Part shown: positions 38,000-46,978 of the stretch, in pieces | How positions within the stretch are numbered: position 1 is the stretch's first letter | Layout of the letters: each line of letters starts with the position of its first letter | From: a virus | DNA: 64,000 nt | IMG/VR virus record: IMGVR_UViG_3300036886_000363 | Coordinates: 19,437-83,436 of that record | Strand: one strand, 5' to 3' | The notes under the pieces: generated by a model | The model's database searches: none | Told to the model about the DNA's origin: nothing | What the model saw: only the letters and a program-made list of their open reading frames with translations | Program-made: the position numbers and the translations under genes

Positions 38000-40771
38000 A
38001 TGTCAAAAAAGAAGACAAAAGATTCAACGCCGGATTTCAAGAGAGATTTTGTTGAACCAATAAGAAGAGCAGCAGACAATATCGGAGGAGTATTGCCTCC
38101 ACAACTTGTCTCTTCAGCTCTCCCTCTCTTGCAGCCTTATCCTGTAATTACTCAACCTCCGGTCTGGAGAAAAAGATATGGTGTAGATGATTCTGTCCCC
38201 AAAGATGCGACATTGAAACAATCATCGATGGCAACAGACAGCTTCGCAAATTTTACTGCTCGTCTGGGGATCCAGGCCAGCAATATATCTTCTACGGCAG
38301 GATATGCACTCGGACCTTTCATCACGAGAAACAGAATCGCTCTTGAAGCAGCTTATCGTGATAGTTGGGTTGTCGGGAAGGCGATTGATTGCATCGCCGA
38401 AGACATGACTCAAGCTGGGATTTCGATGCATTCCAAATTGAAACCAGCGGAGATCAAAGATATGCAAGTTGCTATCAGCGAATTCAAGATATGGCATGAT
38501 CTGGGAATGGCGATCAAGTGGGCAAGACTTTATGGAGGTTGTCTTGCTGTCATGATGATAGACGGACATAATTATGAAGCTCCTCTCGACATTACAAGAG
38601 TCGGGAAAGATAAATTCAAGGGGCTTGTTGTCCTTGATAGATGGATGGTTCAACCCAGTATGGGAGAGTTAATAACCGATCTGGGAACGGATATTGGCAT
38701 GCCGAAATTCTATCAGGCGATGCCGGGGGTCTCTACTTTCCCATCAAAGAAGATCCACCATACACGCTGTCTCCGATTTGACGGGATCGAGCTTCCTTAT
38801 TATCAGAAATTGTTTGAAAATCTCTGGGGATTGTCTGTCGTCGAAAGATGCCTCGATCGTCTTCTGGCCTTCGATTCTGCAACTCAGGGTGCTGCCCAGT
38901 TGTTGTATAAATCTCATCTCCGGGTTATCAGGGTGAAGGATTTTCGTCTTGCCCTTGCTGCAGGTGGCAATCAGGAAGAGGCCATGATGAAGATGTTCAT
39001 GTATATCCGGTCAATGCAGACAAATGAAGGATTGACAGTCCTTGATGCTGAAGACGAATTTGCGACTCATTCATATACCTTTGCAGGTGTGTCGGATGCC
39101 CTCCAGCAGTTCGGCCAGCAGATCGCCGGTTCTATTGATACTCCTCTCGTCAGGTTATTTGGACAGAGTCCTGCCGGATTCAGTACGGGAGATACCGACA
39201 TAAGAAACTATTATGACGGGATTAAGAAGAGACAGGAGAACGATCTCCGTCCCCGGCTTGATCCATTGCTTGCAGTCATAGCGATGTCGAGGTTAGGCCA
39301 TGCCCTCCCCGATGACTTTGAATTCAAGTTTATCCCATTATGGCAAATGTCTGAGAATGAAAAATCAGAGATTGCAGGCAAGGTTGTTGATACGGTTGTC
39401 AAGGCAAAGGATGCCGGGTTAATCCCTCTGCATACCGCGATGAAAGAGTTGCAGGAATCTTCCCGGATAACTGGAGTATTTACAAATATAACCGATGAGG
39501 ATATTGAAGAAGCCGAGAATAATCCTCCTGAAGCTCCGATGCCGGGAGCACCCGGTGCTGAGGGCGGGCCAGAAGGAGGAGAGAAGAAGCCAGATGAAAC
39601 AAAAGGAGCCGAAAAGCCAAATGAGAGACTCGGAGCTGCGGATCCCGATGTTGAAAAGGAGAAGATTCCTGAAAAAGAAACTCAAGATGTCGGGAGATCA
39701 TCTGTTAGAGATATTTTTAATATTTGGAGAGAGAAGAGAAGGAAGATATTAAATTCTCTTGATACGATTTTTAAAGAGGAAGAACATCCCAGAGGATCAG
39801 GGGAGAAAGGCGGGCAGTTTGTCAGCAAGGGGGAAGGTGGAACATCGGGAAAGAAGGAAGGAGAAGGTAAAGAATCTAAAGCGGGAACACAGACAGTCAA
39901 GCGCACTAAGTCTACCCAGTCTTTTGAAGAGACGAAACGGGATAAAGAAGGCAAGGTCGTATTGTCATCGGGCAAGCCTCTTCCAAAGCATATGGTTAAT
40001 ACCTATATAGCACCGGCGTGGGAAAATGTCCTTATTAATCCCGATCCCAAAGGAGACTTGTGGGCTGTTGGTCATAACAAGGAAGGTAAAATTGTTGGCT
40101 GGGTCTATAGTGATGAGCATAATAGTGGGAAGGACATTGCTAAGGATAGTATGTACCAAGAGCTGAGAAAGCAATATACGTCTATCGTTCAACAGCTCAA
40201 TAACGATTATAAGGATAAGGATAAAAAGGAGTCAGCTTTCGTTACAAAGATAATAGCTAACACTGGTGCAAGGATAGGCAGTCAGAAAGAAGCTATCGGC
40301 ATAAAGGGGATAAAAACTTACGGCGCATCGACGCTAGAAGCGAGACATATAGTTGCTGAGAAAGACGGTACGGTTAAATTAGATTTTATTGGTAAAGACG
40401 CCAAGCGTAATATCTACACTGTTACAGATAAGAAGGTTGCCGATGAGTTGAAGAGTTTGGTAGCAGGTAAGAAGCCTGCGGATAATTTATTTGCTGCCAA
40501 TTATAATATGTGTCTTAATTATGTCAAGTCTCTTGATGGTGGAGGATTTACTCCTAAGAGTTTTAGGCTTAAGATAGCGACGGACTTAGCATTGCAAACA
40601 ATGAAGACAATGGGAGCGCCAACAGATCCAAAAGATTATAAGAAGAAGGTTTTGGCGGTTGCCAAAACAGTAGCCGAACAATTAAATAATACTCCAGCAA
40701 TAGCTTTGAAGCAGTATATAGTCGCAAGTATATGGACTGACTGGAAGACTAAAGCCGGAGTCGGGGTATAA
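38000..40771 (+). CDS. Portal protein fused to a type IB DNA topoisomerase domain, 923 aa
   Basis: Residues 1 to about 510 are a DUF1073-type portal (RNRIALEAAYRDSWVVGKAI, MAIKWARLYGGCLAVMMIDG, RLFGQSPAGFSTGDTDIRNY), the dodecameric DNA gate of the capsid. An acidic linker and IFKEEEHPRG...GGQFVSKG follow. Residues about 640-923 match the type IB topoisomerase catalytic core: TGARIGS (first Arg), LDFIGKDAKRN (Lys), PKSFRLKIATD (Arg856) and LNNTPAIALKQYI with Asn897 and the nucleophile Tyr906. All catalytic residues are present. Codon choice changes around 39900. The N-terminus shares PDFKRDF-x-EPI with the protein at 52129. Confidence 0.85.
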   Translation: MSKKKTKDSTPDFKRDFVEPIRRAADNIGGVLPPQLVSSALPLLQPYPVITQPPVWRKRYGVDDSVPKDATLKQSSMATDSFANFTARLGIQASNISSTAGYALGPFITRNRIALEAAYRDSWVVGKAIDCIAEDMTQAGISMHSKLKPAEIKDMQVAISEFKIWHDLGMAIKWARLYGGCLAVMMIDGHNYEAPLDITRVGKDKFKGLVVLDRWMVQPSMGELITDLGTDIGMPKFYQAMPGVSTFPSKKIHHTRCLRFDGIELPYYQKLFENLWGLSVVERCLDRLLAFDSATQGAAQLLYKSHLRVIRVKDFRLALAAGGNQEEAMMKMFMYIRSMQTNEGLTVLDAEDEFATHSYTFAGVSDALQQFGQQIAGSIDTPLVRLFGQSPAGFSTGDTDIRNYYDGIKKRQENDLRPRLDPLLAVIAMSRLGHALPDDFEFKFIPLWQMSENEKSEIAGKVVDTVVKAKDAGLIPLHTAMKELQESSRITGVFTNITDEDIEEAENNPPEAPMPGAPGAEGGPEGGEKKPDETKGAEKPNERLGAADPDVEKEKIPEKETQDVGRSSVRDIFNIWREKRRKILNSLDTIFKEEEHPRGSGEKGGQFVSKGEGGTSGKKEGEGKESKAGTQTVKRTKSTQSFEETKRDKEGKVVLSSGKPLPKHMVNTYIAPAWENVLINPDPKGDLWAVGHNKEGKIVGWVYSDEHNSGKDIAKDSMYQELRKQYTSIVQQLNNDYKDKDKKESAFVTKIIANTGARIGSQKEAIGIKGIKTYGASTLEARHIVAEKDGTVKLDFIGKDAKRNIYTVTDKKVADELKSLVAGKKPADNLFAANYNMCLNYVKSLDGGGFTPKSFRLKIATDLALQTMKTMGAPTDPKDYKKKVLAVAKTVAEQLNNTPAIALKQYIVASIWTDWKTKAGVGV

Positions 40772-40780
40772 GGAGGCGTT

Positions 40781-40939
40781 ATGGAAGATTATCCAGAGAC
40801 ACAATACGGAAATATTAGAACAGATAAATTTGATTGGCGCAAGTATAGTAACGATACGGATGACGATGTTGATGAACCTGCGTCTGCTATGCTAATTAAA
40901 ATGTTGGGGTTCAATCCCGACGAGGACGAAGAGGAATAA
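40781..40939 (+). CDS. Acidic small protein, 52 aa
   Basis: AGGAGGCGTT before ATG 40781; TAATG overlap with the next ORF. Begins MEDYPETQYGNIRTDKFDWR and ends NPDEDEEE. Function unknown. Confidence 0.55.
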   Translation: MEDYPETQYGNIRTDKFDWRKYSNDTDDDVDEPASAMLIKMLGFNPDEDEEE

Positions 40940-41109
40940 TGTACACCCTCCCATACAGAACGACAGAAGCTCCCAAAGATGAGAAGGCCTATAAAAAAGC
41001 GGTTCTCAAGGTTGCAAAAGAGGTCGCAGCCAAACTCGGCAATACTCCTGCAGTTGCTCTGAAGGCCTATATTAGTCCTGTAGTTTTTGCGCAATGGAGG
41101 ACAAAGTAA
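40939..41109 (+). pseudogene. Leftover C-terminus of a type IB topoisomerase, 56 aa
   Basis: AYKKAVLKVAKEVAAKLGNTP and AVALKAYISPVVFAQWRTK repeat the last 40 residues of the portal-fused topoisomerase (there AVAKTVAEQLNNTP and AIALKQYIVASIW) but from a different variant. It keeps the Tyr motif but lacks the other catalytic residues. Probably the tail of an older topoisomerase domain replaced by recombination. It has its own ATG and may still be translated. Confidence 0.7.
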
Positions 41110-41561
41110 TGTTGCTCACCGATATGAGGATAAGGAAGGGAAGATTCATACAAAAAGATGCTGAAGAGGTTTACAAAGGAATCGGCTCTTTATTGGGAGA
41201 AGCAGGTCATGTTGAATCTGGATTAATCGAATTATTCGCCGATAACAAAAAAGTGAAAGATAGCGAGATTCATAAAATGGCTGAACAACTGGGTTGGGAG
41301 GCTGATAAATTGGAAGAGATGGTTTATTCCCTCCTTCAGTCATTCCTTTCTCAGGGCAAGTTTATGAAGGAGGGGCAGGGCAAACAATTCGATGATAAAG
41401 AAGTTGAGATGGGAAAGAAAGTCGAGCTTGAACATACAAACAATCCCATTCTCTCATTGAGAATAACATTGGATCATTTAACAGAGATACCAGACTACTA
41501 TACTCGATTGGCGCAGATGGAGAAAGAAGGGAAGGCGGCAATGAAGGGAGGACAAGAATAA
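41109..41561 (+). CDS. DUF5661-like protein, 150 aa
   Basis: I choose ATG 41109 (TAATG overlap, GGAGGACAAAG upstream) over 41094. The C-terminus VELEHTNNPILSLRITLDHL and EIPDYYTRLAQME is the DUF5661 signature. The middle contains a winged-helix-like stretch (KDSEIHKMAEQLGWEADKLE). The start MLLTDMRIRKGRFIQKDAEE partly resembles the N-terminal tag of nearby proteins. Confidence 0.7.
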   Translation: MLLTDMRIRKGRFIQKDAEEVYKGIGSLLGEAGHVESGLIELFADNKKVKDSEIHKMAEQLGWEADKLEEMVYSLLQSFLSQGKFMKEGQGKQFDDKEVEMGKKVELEHTNNPILSLRITLDHLTEIPDYYTRLAQMEKEGKAAMKGGQE

Positions 41562-42313
41562 TGGCAGACCTGATTCAAGACTTACCGGAAGCTCCTTTTC
41601 AAAAGTCAAAGGCGATCCAGGAGGAGTATGCCCGTGCTCTGAGAGGGGTATCCAGACAAGTTGGAAATTTAATTAAAGGTTACAACCCGACCGATCCTCT
41701 TTCAGCAGAGAGGTTAAGGAAAGCGCTGAGAGCTTATTCAGAACTTATTGGGCCATGGGCAGAGACAATCAGCAAAAGGATCCTTGTGGCTGTCAACAAT
41801 CAAGATTACAATGCTTGGAGGCAGCATAGCCGGGAAATGTCCCTCAAGATGAGGCAAGAGATATTGTCGTCAAATGTGGGCGAGACCTTTCAAAGACTCA
41901 TGAGGGAGAATGTCGAACTCATCAAATCGATACCTTTGAAGGCTGCAGAGAGAGTCCATGAATTGGTCACAGAGAATCTTATGCAGAGCGCCCGGGCAGA
42001 TGAGATATCACAGAAGATAATGGAGTCCGAGAAGGTATCCAAAGTGGTCGCAACCCGGATTGCCCGGACAGAGATTGCAAGAGCATCGAGTACTTTGCTT
42101 CAATCAAGGGCTTTGTCTATTGGGAGTACGGGCTACATTTGGAAGACCTCTAAAGATTTGTTAGTTAGGAAATCACACAAGATAATGGAAGGCAAATTTA
42201 TTAAGTGGAATGATCCGCCAAAACTAAGTGATGGTACGATAACCCATGCCGGGCAAATTTACAATTGCAGATGCTGGCCGGATGTTCAAATTCCTGAAGG
42301 AAATTATTCATGA
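41561..42313 (+). CDS. MuF-like head morphogenesis protein, 250 aa
   Basis: TRIARTEIARASSTLLQSRA and GYIWKTSKDLLVRKSHKIME, ending YNCRCWPDVQIPEG, are the hallmarks of Mu gpF-type minor head proteins, which sit at the portal. One-base overlap with the gene before. Confidence 0.9.
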   Translation: MADLIQDLPEAPFQKSKAIQEEYARALRGVSRQVGNLIKGYNPTDPLSAERLRKALRAYSELIGPWAETISKRILVAVNNQDYNAWRQHSREMSLKMRQEILSSNVGETFQRLMRENVELIKSIPLKAAERVHELVTENLMQSARADEISQKIMESEKVSKVVATRIARTEIARASSTLLQSRALSIGSTGYIWKTSKDLLVRKSHKIMEGKFIKWNDPPKLSDGTITHAGQIYNCRCWPDVQIPEGNYS

Positions 42314-42975
42314 AATATGAACTTTATAATTTAATCTTTCTGAATGGGAAAAGATACATTGGAATTTCTCAGGATTCAAAGAAAAGATTTGTAACCCATA
42401 AAGCGCTTGCGAGAAGTGGATATCCTCAAGCTGTTTATAGAGCAATTAGAAAATATGGAGATAATTCAGTCAAACTTAAAATTTTGGCTGTTGGAGAAAA
42501 GGATTATATTCTTGAAATGGAAAAGAAAGCTATTTTTATTTTTAAAACAATGAATAAGAAGTTTGGGTATAATATGTCTCCCGGAGGAGAAATAAGTCCT
42601 GTTGCTGGCATTGGTCATTCGAAGAAGAGTAAAAGAAAAATGAGCATCTCTCAAAAAAATAGAATTCATACTCCAGAAGAAATTGCTAAGATGGCTGCTT
42701 CTTTAAAGGGAAGAGTTTTTTCAGAAGAACATAAAGAGAAGTTAAGCTTTGCCGCCTCCAAAAGAAAGATCCCAGAACAGATAAGAACAAAAATAAGTGC
42801 TTCTTTAAAAGGAAATATCCCGTGGAATAAAGGGATCCCTCGTTCTAATGAAGTTAAAAGAAGAATATCTGATTCTTTAAAAGGACATTCAGCGACGATT
42901 GGTTTTACTGGCAGAAAACATTCTGAAGAAACAAAACAGAGAATGAGAGAATCTCATTTGAAAAGGGTTGCGTAA
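42310..42975 (+). CDS. GIY-YIG homing endonuclease with NUMOD3 motifs, 221 aa
   Basis: N-terminal GIY-YIG domain (YELYNLIFLNGKRYIGISQD, with the Arg in KKRFVTH and Glu in EMEKKAI), then several NUMOD3 repeats (HTPEEIAKMAASLKGRVFSE, KISASLKGNIPWNKG, HSEETKQRMRESH). Its ATG overlaps the MuF stop (ATGA), so insertion left the head gene intact. AT-rich compared with neighbours. Confidence 0.93.
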   Translation: MKYELYNLIFLNGKRYIGISQDSKKRFVTHKALARSGYPQAVYRAIRKYGDNSVKLKILAVGEKDYILEMEKKAIFIFKTMNKKFGYNMSPGGEISPVAGIGHSKKSKRKMSISQKNRIHTPEEIAKMAASLKGRVFSEEHKEKLSFAASKRKIPEQIRTKISASLKGNIPWNKGIPRSNEVKRRISDSLKGHSATIGFTGRKHSEETKQRMRESHLKRVA

Positions 42976-42990
42976 ATAGGAGGGAGTGAA

Positions 42991-43356
42991 ATGTTGCTCA
43001 GTGATTTTTTATCCAAAGGCGTCAAGAACGGGATGTATGCAAAGACAAAAGAGGGGAAGGCTTTTGCCCGGGATGCCTCAATATTAAAATCAAATAAAGA
43101 CTCCGACATCATAATCAATATTAATGTTGGAGAAGGAGATCAGCCCGGGCCAGAGATCATAGCGGCAGAGAATGTTGAAATCCCCGCAGAGACACCGACC
43201 AATACAGAGGGCACAGAGTATAAGGGATATACAATCAAGCAAGAGAATGATGGCAGATTTCTTATCTACTCGATTGGCGGTGCACTGATAACCGAAGCGG
43301 CTTCCCTTGAGCTTGCCATGAATATCATTAATGGAATGGCGATAGATGGAGAATAA
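42991..43356 (+). CDS. Virion-region protein with tag-like N-terminus, 121 aa
   Basis: AGGAGGGAG before ATG 42991. N-terminus MLLSDFLSKGVKNGMYAKTK ... FARDAS resembles the tag at 36186 and 37427. The C-terminal half has YKGYTIKQENDGRFLIYS. Function unknown. Confidence 0.6.
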   Translation: MLLSDFLSKGVKNGMYAKTKEGKAFARDASILKSNKDSDIIININVGEGDQPGPEIIAAENVEIPAETPTNTEGTEYKGYTIKQENDGRFLIYSIGGALITEAASLELAMNIINGMAIDGE

Positions 43357-43359
43357 AAT

Positions 43360-43683
43360 ATGAGCCAGCAAGTTCTACCTCCCGATCCTACAAGGGCGCA
43401 GATATATCAGAACTCAAATTTCATAGCAACGAAGGTCTTGCTCCCCGATGGATCGGTTGTTGATGGTCTTCCCGTTGATGTTCAGGGGAGTATAATCAAT
43501 CTTAGTGATCTTGTTCCCTATCCCAAAGATGAGGCTGATTGCAGTTATGATGTGAATATGAATTTGTCACAGGTAGACTTTTATTATCAGGGAGTAAAAG
43601 TGGCAACACTTGTATTGAGTTATGTGTCTGCCGGATCCCCGGTTTCATATTATATTTCTAAGATCAAGAGGACATTTCCATAA
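43360..43683 (+). CDS. Hypothetical virion-region protein, 107 aa
   Basis: Begins MSQQVLPPDPTRAQIYQNSN; beta-rich. One-base overlap with the next gene. Upstream of the fibre genes; likely an appendage component. Confidence 0.55.
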   Translation: MSQQVLPPDPTRAQIYQNSNFIATKVLLPDGSVVDGLPVDVQGSIINLSDLVPYPKDEADCSYDVNMNLSQVDFYYQGVKVATLVLSYVSAGSPVSYYISKIKRTFP

Positions 43684-43910
43684 TGGGAAAATTTATCTTC
43701 AACCCTTTTACTTGCAATCTCGACTATACAGAAACTGGTGGAGGAGGCGGAACTCCCGGTCCTCCTGGCCAAGGTGTCCCAGTTGGTGGGTCTCCTAATC
43801 AAGTTTTAGCTAAGAAAACTGCTGCCGATTATGATACTCAATGGCAAGACCAATCTGGTGGCGGGATAACTGTTCAGCAAGCAATCATGTATTCATTAAT
43901 AGGTGGATAA
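43683..43910 (+). CDS. Small fibre-type protein with collagen-like start, 75 aa
   Basis: GGGGGTPGPPGQGVPVGG is collagen-like, followed by NQVLAKKTAADYDTQWQD, a motif common near phage tail fibres. Next to the large fibre protein. Confidence 0.65.
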   Translation: MGKFIFNPFTCNLDYTETGGGGGTPGPPGQGVPVGGSPNQVLAKKTAADYDTQWQDQSGGGITVQQAIMYSLIGG

Positions 43911-45761
43911 ATGTTAGCATTAAATAATGGAGATATAATCCAAGGAGATGCTACCAATGCAAATCAGGTAGATTATTCCTTTTATGGATATAAAAATAGC
44001 GTATTGACAGCTCTCGCAAATGGGCAGCTCCCAGCGGTCAAGGGGATTCTTTATACAGCGGCTTCTGCTGATGCTGTTTTATCTATCGTCCTTGTTAATA
44101 CAGGCGCAATGGTAAACAATATCAATCTTTATTATCTTCCAGCGTCTTCTCCTCAAACTTCAAGAAGGCTTATTGCCCAGAACTTACAGCTGCCGGCTGG
44201 ATATTCTTTGCATTTTGATGGGCACACTGTAACAGTTCTTAGCAATACTGGAGCTGTTGTTTATGTAGGTGCAACAGGTCAGGGATTTAATTGGCGTGGT
44301 GCATGGGTCTCGGGCAATAATTATGCAGCTTACGATGTATTGACTAATGCCGGGAATAGTTATCAGTGTATTCTTGCAATAAATAATTCAATTACAGTTC
44401 CGGGATCAGATCCAACTCACTTCTCATTGTTTGTTTCAATAGGCAGCACAGGGTCTCCTGGTTCTGTCTGGTATAATAGTATTGGTGTTCCAAGTGGAGC
44501 AACAGGAATTCTTGGCGATTATGATTTGAATGTTGTGAATGGAGATGTTTACCAGAAGCAGGGCAGTTCTCCATCTTGGACTCTTGTAGGAAATATAAGA
44601 GGTCTTCAAGGCATTCAAGGTCCCGCCGGAAATATCCCAAATGTGATAGCAACAGGAACTTCCGACGCAATCATAGTAACATACACACCTCCAATCGTCC
44701 TTACAGATTTAATGATAGTTGCTTTTAGAGCAACAGCTAAGAATCTAACCACATCTCCATCCTTCACTCCTAATGGTTTAGCAACGCTGCCTCTTAATAA
44801 GTACGGTGGTCAATCTGTAGCAATAGGTGATATACCAGCCGCCGGAGCAGATTGTATAGTTCAGTATAATGCAACTTCTCCAGCTTTTTGGGATTTGTTG
44901 AATCCAGCAAGTGTAGGTCTCACCCCCGCCACCGCCGCACAGATTATCGCAGGGTCTCCGGCAGGGGTGTATATTGCACCTGATCAGTTGAATCTGGCTA
45001 ATATTGTCTTAGCTCCACAGATCAGACCTATTTCTGCTACTGTTGGGGCAAATGCTCTGACTATCAACCTTGCGAATACTGCACTTGATTTCCGATCCGC
45101 TACACTCACAAGCGGAACAATCACTTCGGCGATAGCAACAGGTGCATTATCCATAGTAGTTCCATCTACTGCAACTCTTGGAACTATCAACGCTGTTCAG
45201 GCAATGCTTGCCGTATTGGTGGCGTATAACGCAGGGACTCCTATTCTTTGCATTGTTAATATGGCAGGGGGAGTAAATCTTGATGAAACAACCGTCATCA
45301 GTCCAACGACAATAGATACGGGAGCTGACTTGGCAAGCATAATCTATTCTGCTTCGGCTTGTGGGGCGAGCACACCTTTCAGAGTTGTCGGCTATATCCT
45401 TATTACGGAGGGCACGGCAGGGACATGGGCAACTGCCCCATCTTTAATTCAAGGTGTAGGTGGTCAAGCCTTCGTTAATCAGCAGACACTTGGCATGGGG
45501 CAAACATATGTAAATTACACAAGTTCTGGAAGGACATTAGGCACTACTTATTATAACACAACAAGTAAACCTATCGCTGTTGATGTAAGCACATATAAGG
45601 TAGTCGGGAATGACACATTAGTGGGGTACGTTGCTGGACAGCCTATAGCCAACACCCTATGTGTTGCTAATAACCAAGGAAACATTTATTTCATCGTTCC
45701 TCCGGGAATGTCTTATGAAGTTACAGGGACAACTATAAATTCATGGTGGGAGCTTCGATAA
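43911..45761 (+). CDS. Tail fibre protein, 616 aa
   Basis: Two short collagen-like stretches (GSTGSPGSVW, GLQGIQGPAGNIPN) and a carbohydrate-binding-like module, FNWRGAWVSGNNYAAYDVLT with NAGNSYQCILAINN. The C-terminal half is Thr/Ala-rich and beta-prone. Probably the host-recognition fibre. The GC level and codon style shift within the gene, suggesting a mosaic. Confidence 0.75.
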   Translation: MLALNNGDIIQGDATNANQVDYSFYGYKNSVLTALANGQLPAVKGILYTAASADAVLSIVLVNTGAMVNNINLYYLPASSPQTSRRLIAQNLQLPAGYSLHFDGHTVTVLSNTGAVVYVGATGQGFNWRGAWVSGNNYAAYDVLTNAGNSYQCILAINNSITVPGSDPTHFSLFVSIGSTGSPGSVWYNSIGVPSGATGILGDYDLNVVNGDVYQKQGSSPSWTLVGNIRGLQGIQGPAGNIPNVIATGTSDAIIVTYTPPIVLTDLMIVAFRATAKNLTTSPSFTPNGLATLPLNKYGGQSVAIGDIPAAGADCIVQYNATSPAFWDLLNPASVGLTPATAAQIIAGSPAGVYIAPDQLNLANIVLAPQIRPISATVGANALTINLANTALDFRSATLTSGTITSAIATGALSIVVPSTATLGTINAVQAMLAVLVAYNAGTPILCIVNMAGGVNLDETTVISPTTIDTGADLASIIYSASACGASTPFRVVGYILITEGTAGTWATAPSLIQGVGGQAFVNQQTLGMGQTYVNYTSSGRTLGTTYYNTTSKPIAVDVSTYKVVGNDTLVGYVAGQPIANTLCVANNQGNIYFIVPPGMSYEVTGTTINSWWELR

Positions 45762-45771
45762 GGAGGTTTGC

Positions 45772-46041
45772 ATGTACTATCAAGATACTACAGGAAATAT
45801 ACATTTTCTAAGTGACGAGGACATAGCAAGAGGTGGTGAGAAATTATTGCCTCAAAATTGTGTGCAGATAACCGATGAACAAGCGGCAGCGATTCAGGCG
45901 GCTATCCCGCAACCCGCACCGCCGCCGCCCCCAGACCTGCTCGGCGACATTGCATCCTGGATAGCGACACAGGCTAATCCGCCACAGTCGGTGGTAGACG
46001 TGGTGGCGATGAAGATGGCCGTGAATAAGGTAAAGACATGA
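45772..46041 (+). CDS. Fibre-associated small protein, 89 aa
   Basis: Begins MYYQDTTGNIHFLSDED; CVQITDEQAAAIQAA then PQPAPPPPPDLLGDIASWIA. The layout (short beta N-terminus, DEQAAAI, Pro linker) is like phage tail-fibre assembly proteins. Its second half is clearly GC-richer than its surroundings. Confidence 0.55.
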   Translation: MYYQDTTGNIHFLSDEDIARGGEKLLPQNCVQITDEQAAAIQAAIPQPAPPPPPDLLGDIASWIATQANPPQSVVDVVAMKMAVNKVKT

Positions 46042-46571
46042 GCAGATTATCCCCAGAGAGAAAGCAAGAAGTTATCGATTCATTTCATAAAGGAAATGGA
46101 TTGAAGAGGACTGCCAGGCTTTGCAATGTCAATAGAGATACCGTTAAGTTGATCTATCGCAATTTGAAAGAAGCGACGGGCAAAGATATAATATGTCCAT
46201 GTGGTAGACCAGTCACTCATCAAGGATGGTGTGCTCATAGATATGAATCAGCCGGACGGACAAAGAAGGTAAGAATCCGTAAACCATATATCAGTGTACA
46301 GAGGGAAAAACTAAAGGGTCTTGGAGATGGATTCAAGAGAGACAATCGTGAGAGCTGGATCAAATATATGTTGGCGAACCCTTATTATTTTGAAGAGACC
46401 TTTGGCATTGTATGGTCTTATGAAAATGTTCATACAATAGCTGACGAACAATTCTCCAAAATGAAGTGTCAATGCTGCGGGCAAGTATTTGAGATCATAC
46501 GATGCATGCCCATAAATGAATACGATCTTTTTGCCGAAGGATTTGAAGATTCCAGAGAGGCTATTCACTAA
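46038..46571 (+). CDS. Helix-turn-helix protein with zinc sites, 177 aa
   Basis: SRLSPERKQEVIDSFHKGN and LKRTARLCNVNRDTVKLIYR form an HTH like transposase or integrase N-termini; then CPCGRPVTHQGWCAHR and CQCCGQVFEIIRC, two metal sites. Could be a late regulator or a remnant of a mobile element. Function unknown. Confidence 0.6.
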   Translation: MSRLSPERKQEVIDSFHKGNGLKRTARLCNVNRDTVKLIYRNLKEATGKDIICPCGRPVTHQGWCAHRYESAGRTKKVRIRKPYISVQREKLKGLGDGFKRDNRESWIKYMLANPYYFEETFGIVWSYENVHTIADEQFSKMKCQCCGQVFEIIRCMPINEYDLFAEGFEDSREAIH

Positions 46572-46729
46572 TGGCTGACGAAGACAAGATCAAGGAAAAG
46601 AAGAAAAGAGTCTTTAATTTTTTGAAGTCGGAAGGGCTCTTACAAGATAAAAGGGCTGGGACTCTTCTTATACACTACAACGACGGAGGGGTGACGAAGA
46701 TCGCAGATCATAGGGATATCCTAAAATAA
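46571..46729 (+). CDS. Hypothetical basic protein, 52 aa
   Basis: TAATG overlap with the gene before. Begins MADEDKIKEKKKRVFNFLKS. Its stop lies within the repeated promoter flank (AATAATAAATTTACA). Confidence 0.55.
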   Translation: MADEDKIKEKKKRVFNFLKSEGLLQDKRAGTLLIHYNDGGVTKIADHRDILK

Positions 46730-46733
46730 TAAA

Positions 46734-46762
46734 TTTACAGACGAGGGAAATTCGTTTATATA
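46734..46762 (+). promoter_or_regulatory. Phage promoter, internal virion-operon copy
   Basis: TTTACA (46734-46739), 17-base spacer, TATATA (46757-46762). Same sequence as at 24942 over more than 40 bases with one spacer difference (AAATTCG for AAAATCG). Faces a structured leader and the gene at 46979. Confidence 0.8.
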
Positions 46763-46768
46763 GATAGG

Positions 46769-46966
46769 AGAAGTATTTTTTGATTTGACACTTTTGATTG
46801 ATTAGACAAATTCATTCAACAGAAAGGATGCTCCAGATGAGATGATTATCTTTTAAAACCGGATAGTTCATACCCTTTTGATCTCACAAGGATCTATGAA
46901 ACCCGCAGAACTCGATCTATAACACCTGTCACCAGCAGGTAATGATCGGCTGCGGGTTTTTATTTT
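46769..46966 (+). ncRNA. Structured leader or small RNA ending in a terminator-like stem
   Basis: About 200 bases without a gene between the promoter and ATG 46979. The 3' part forms nested stems AACCCGCAG/CTGCGGGTT (46900-46908 with 46950-46958), CGATC/GATCG and ACCTG/CAGGT, followed by TTTTTATTTT. The U-run ends just before the GGAGG ribosome site. Transcription could end here, giving a small RNA, or be attenuated. Confidence 0.5.
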
Positions 46967-46978
46967 GGAGGAAAGACA

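Noticed and set aside
46038-46571. Insertion sequence transposase
   Set aside because: Only the N-terminal helix-turn-helix resembles one; there is no catalytic DDE or tyrosine domain and no terminal repeats were seen.
46800-46966. Third hammerhead ribozyme: GAAACCC...GGGTT with GATC nearby
   Set aside because: No CTGATGA core; only CAGATGAGA upstream, and the stems are not in hammerhead order.
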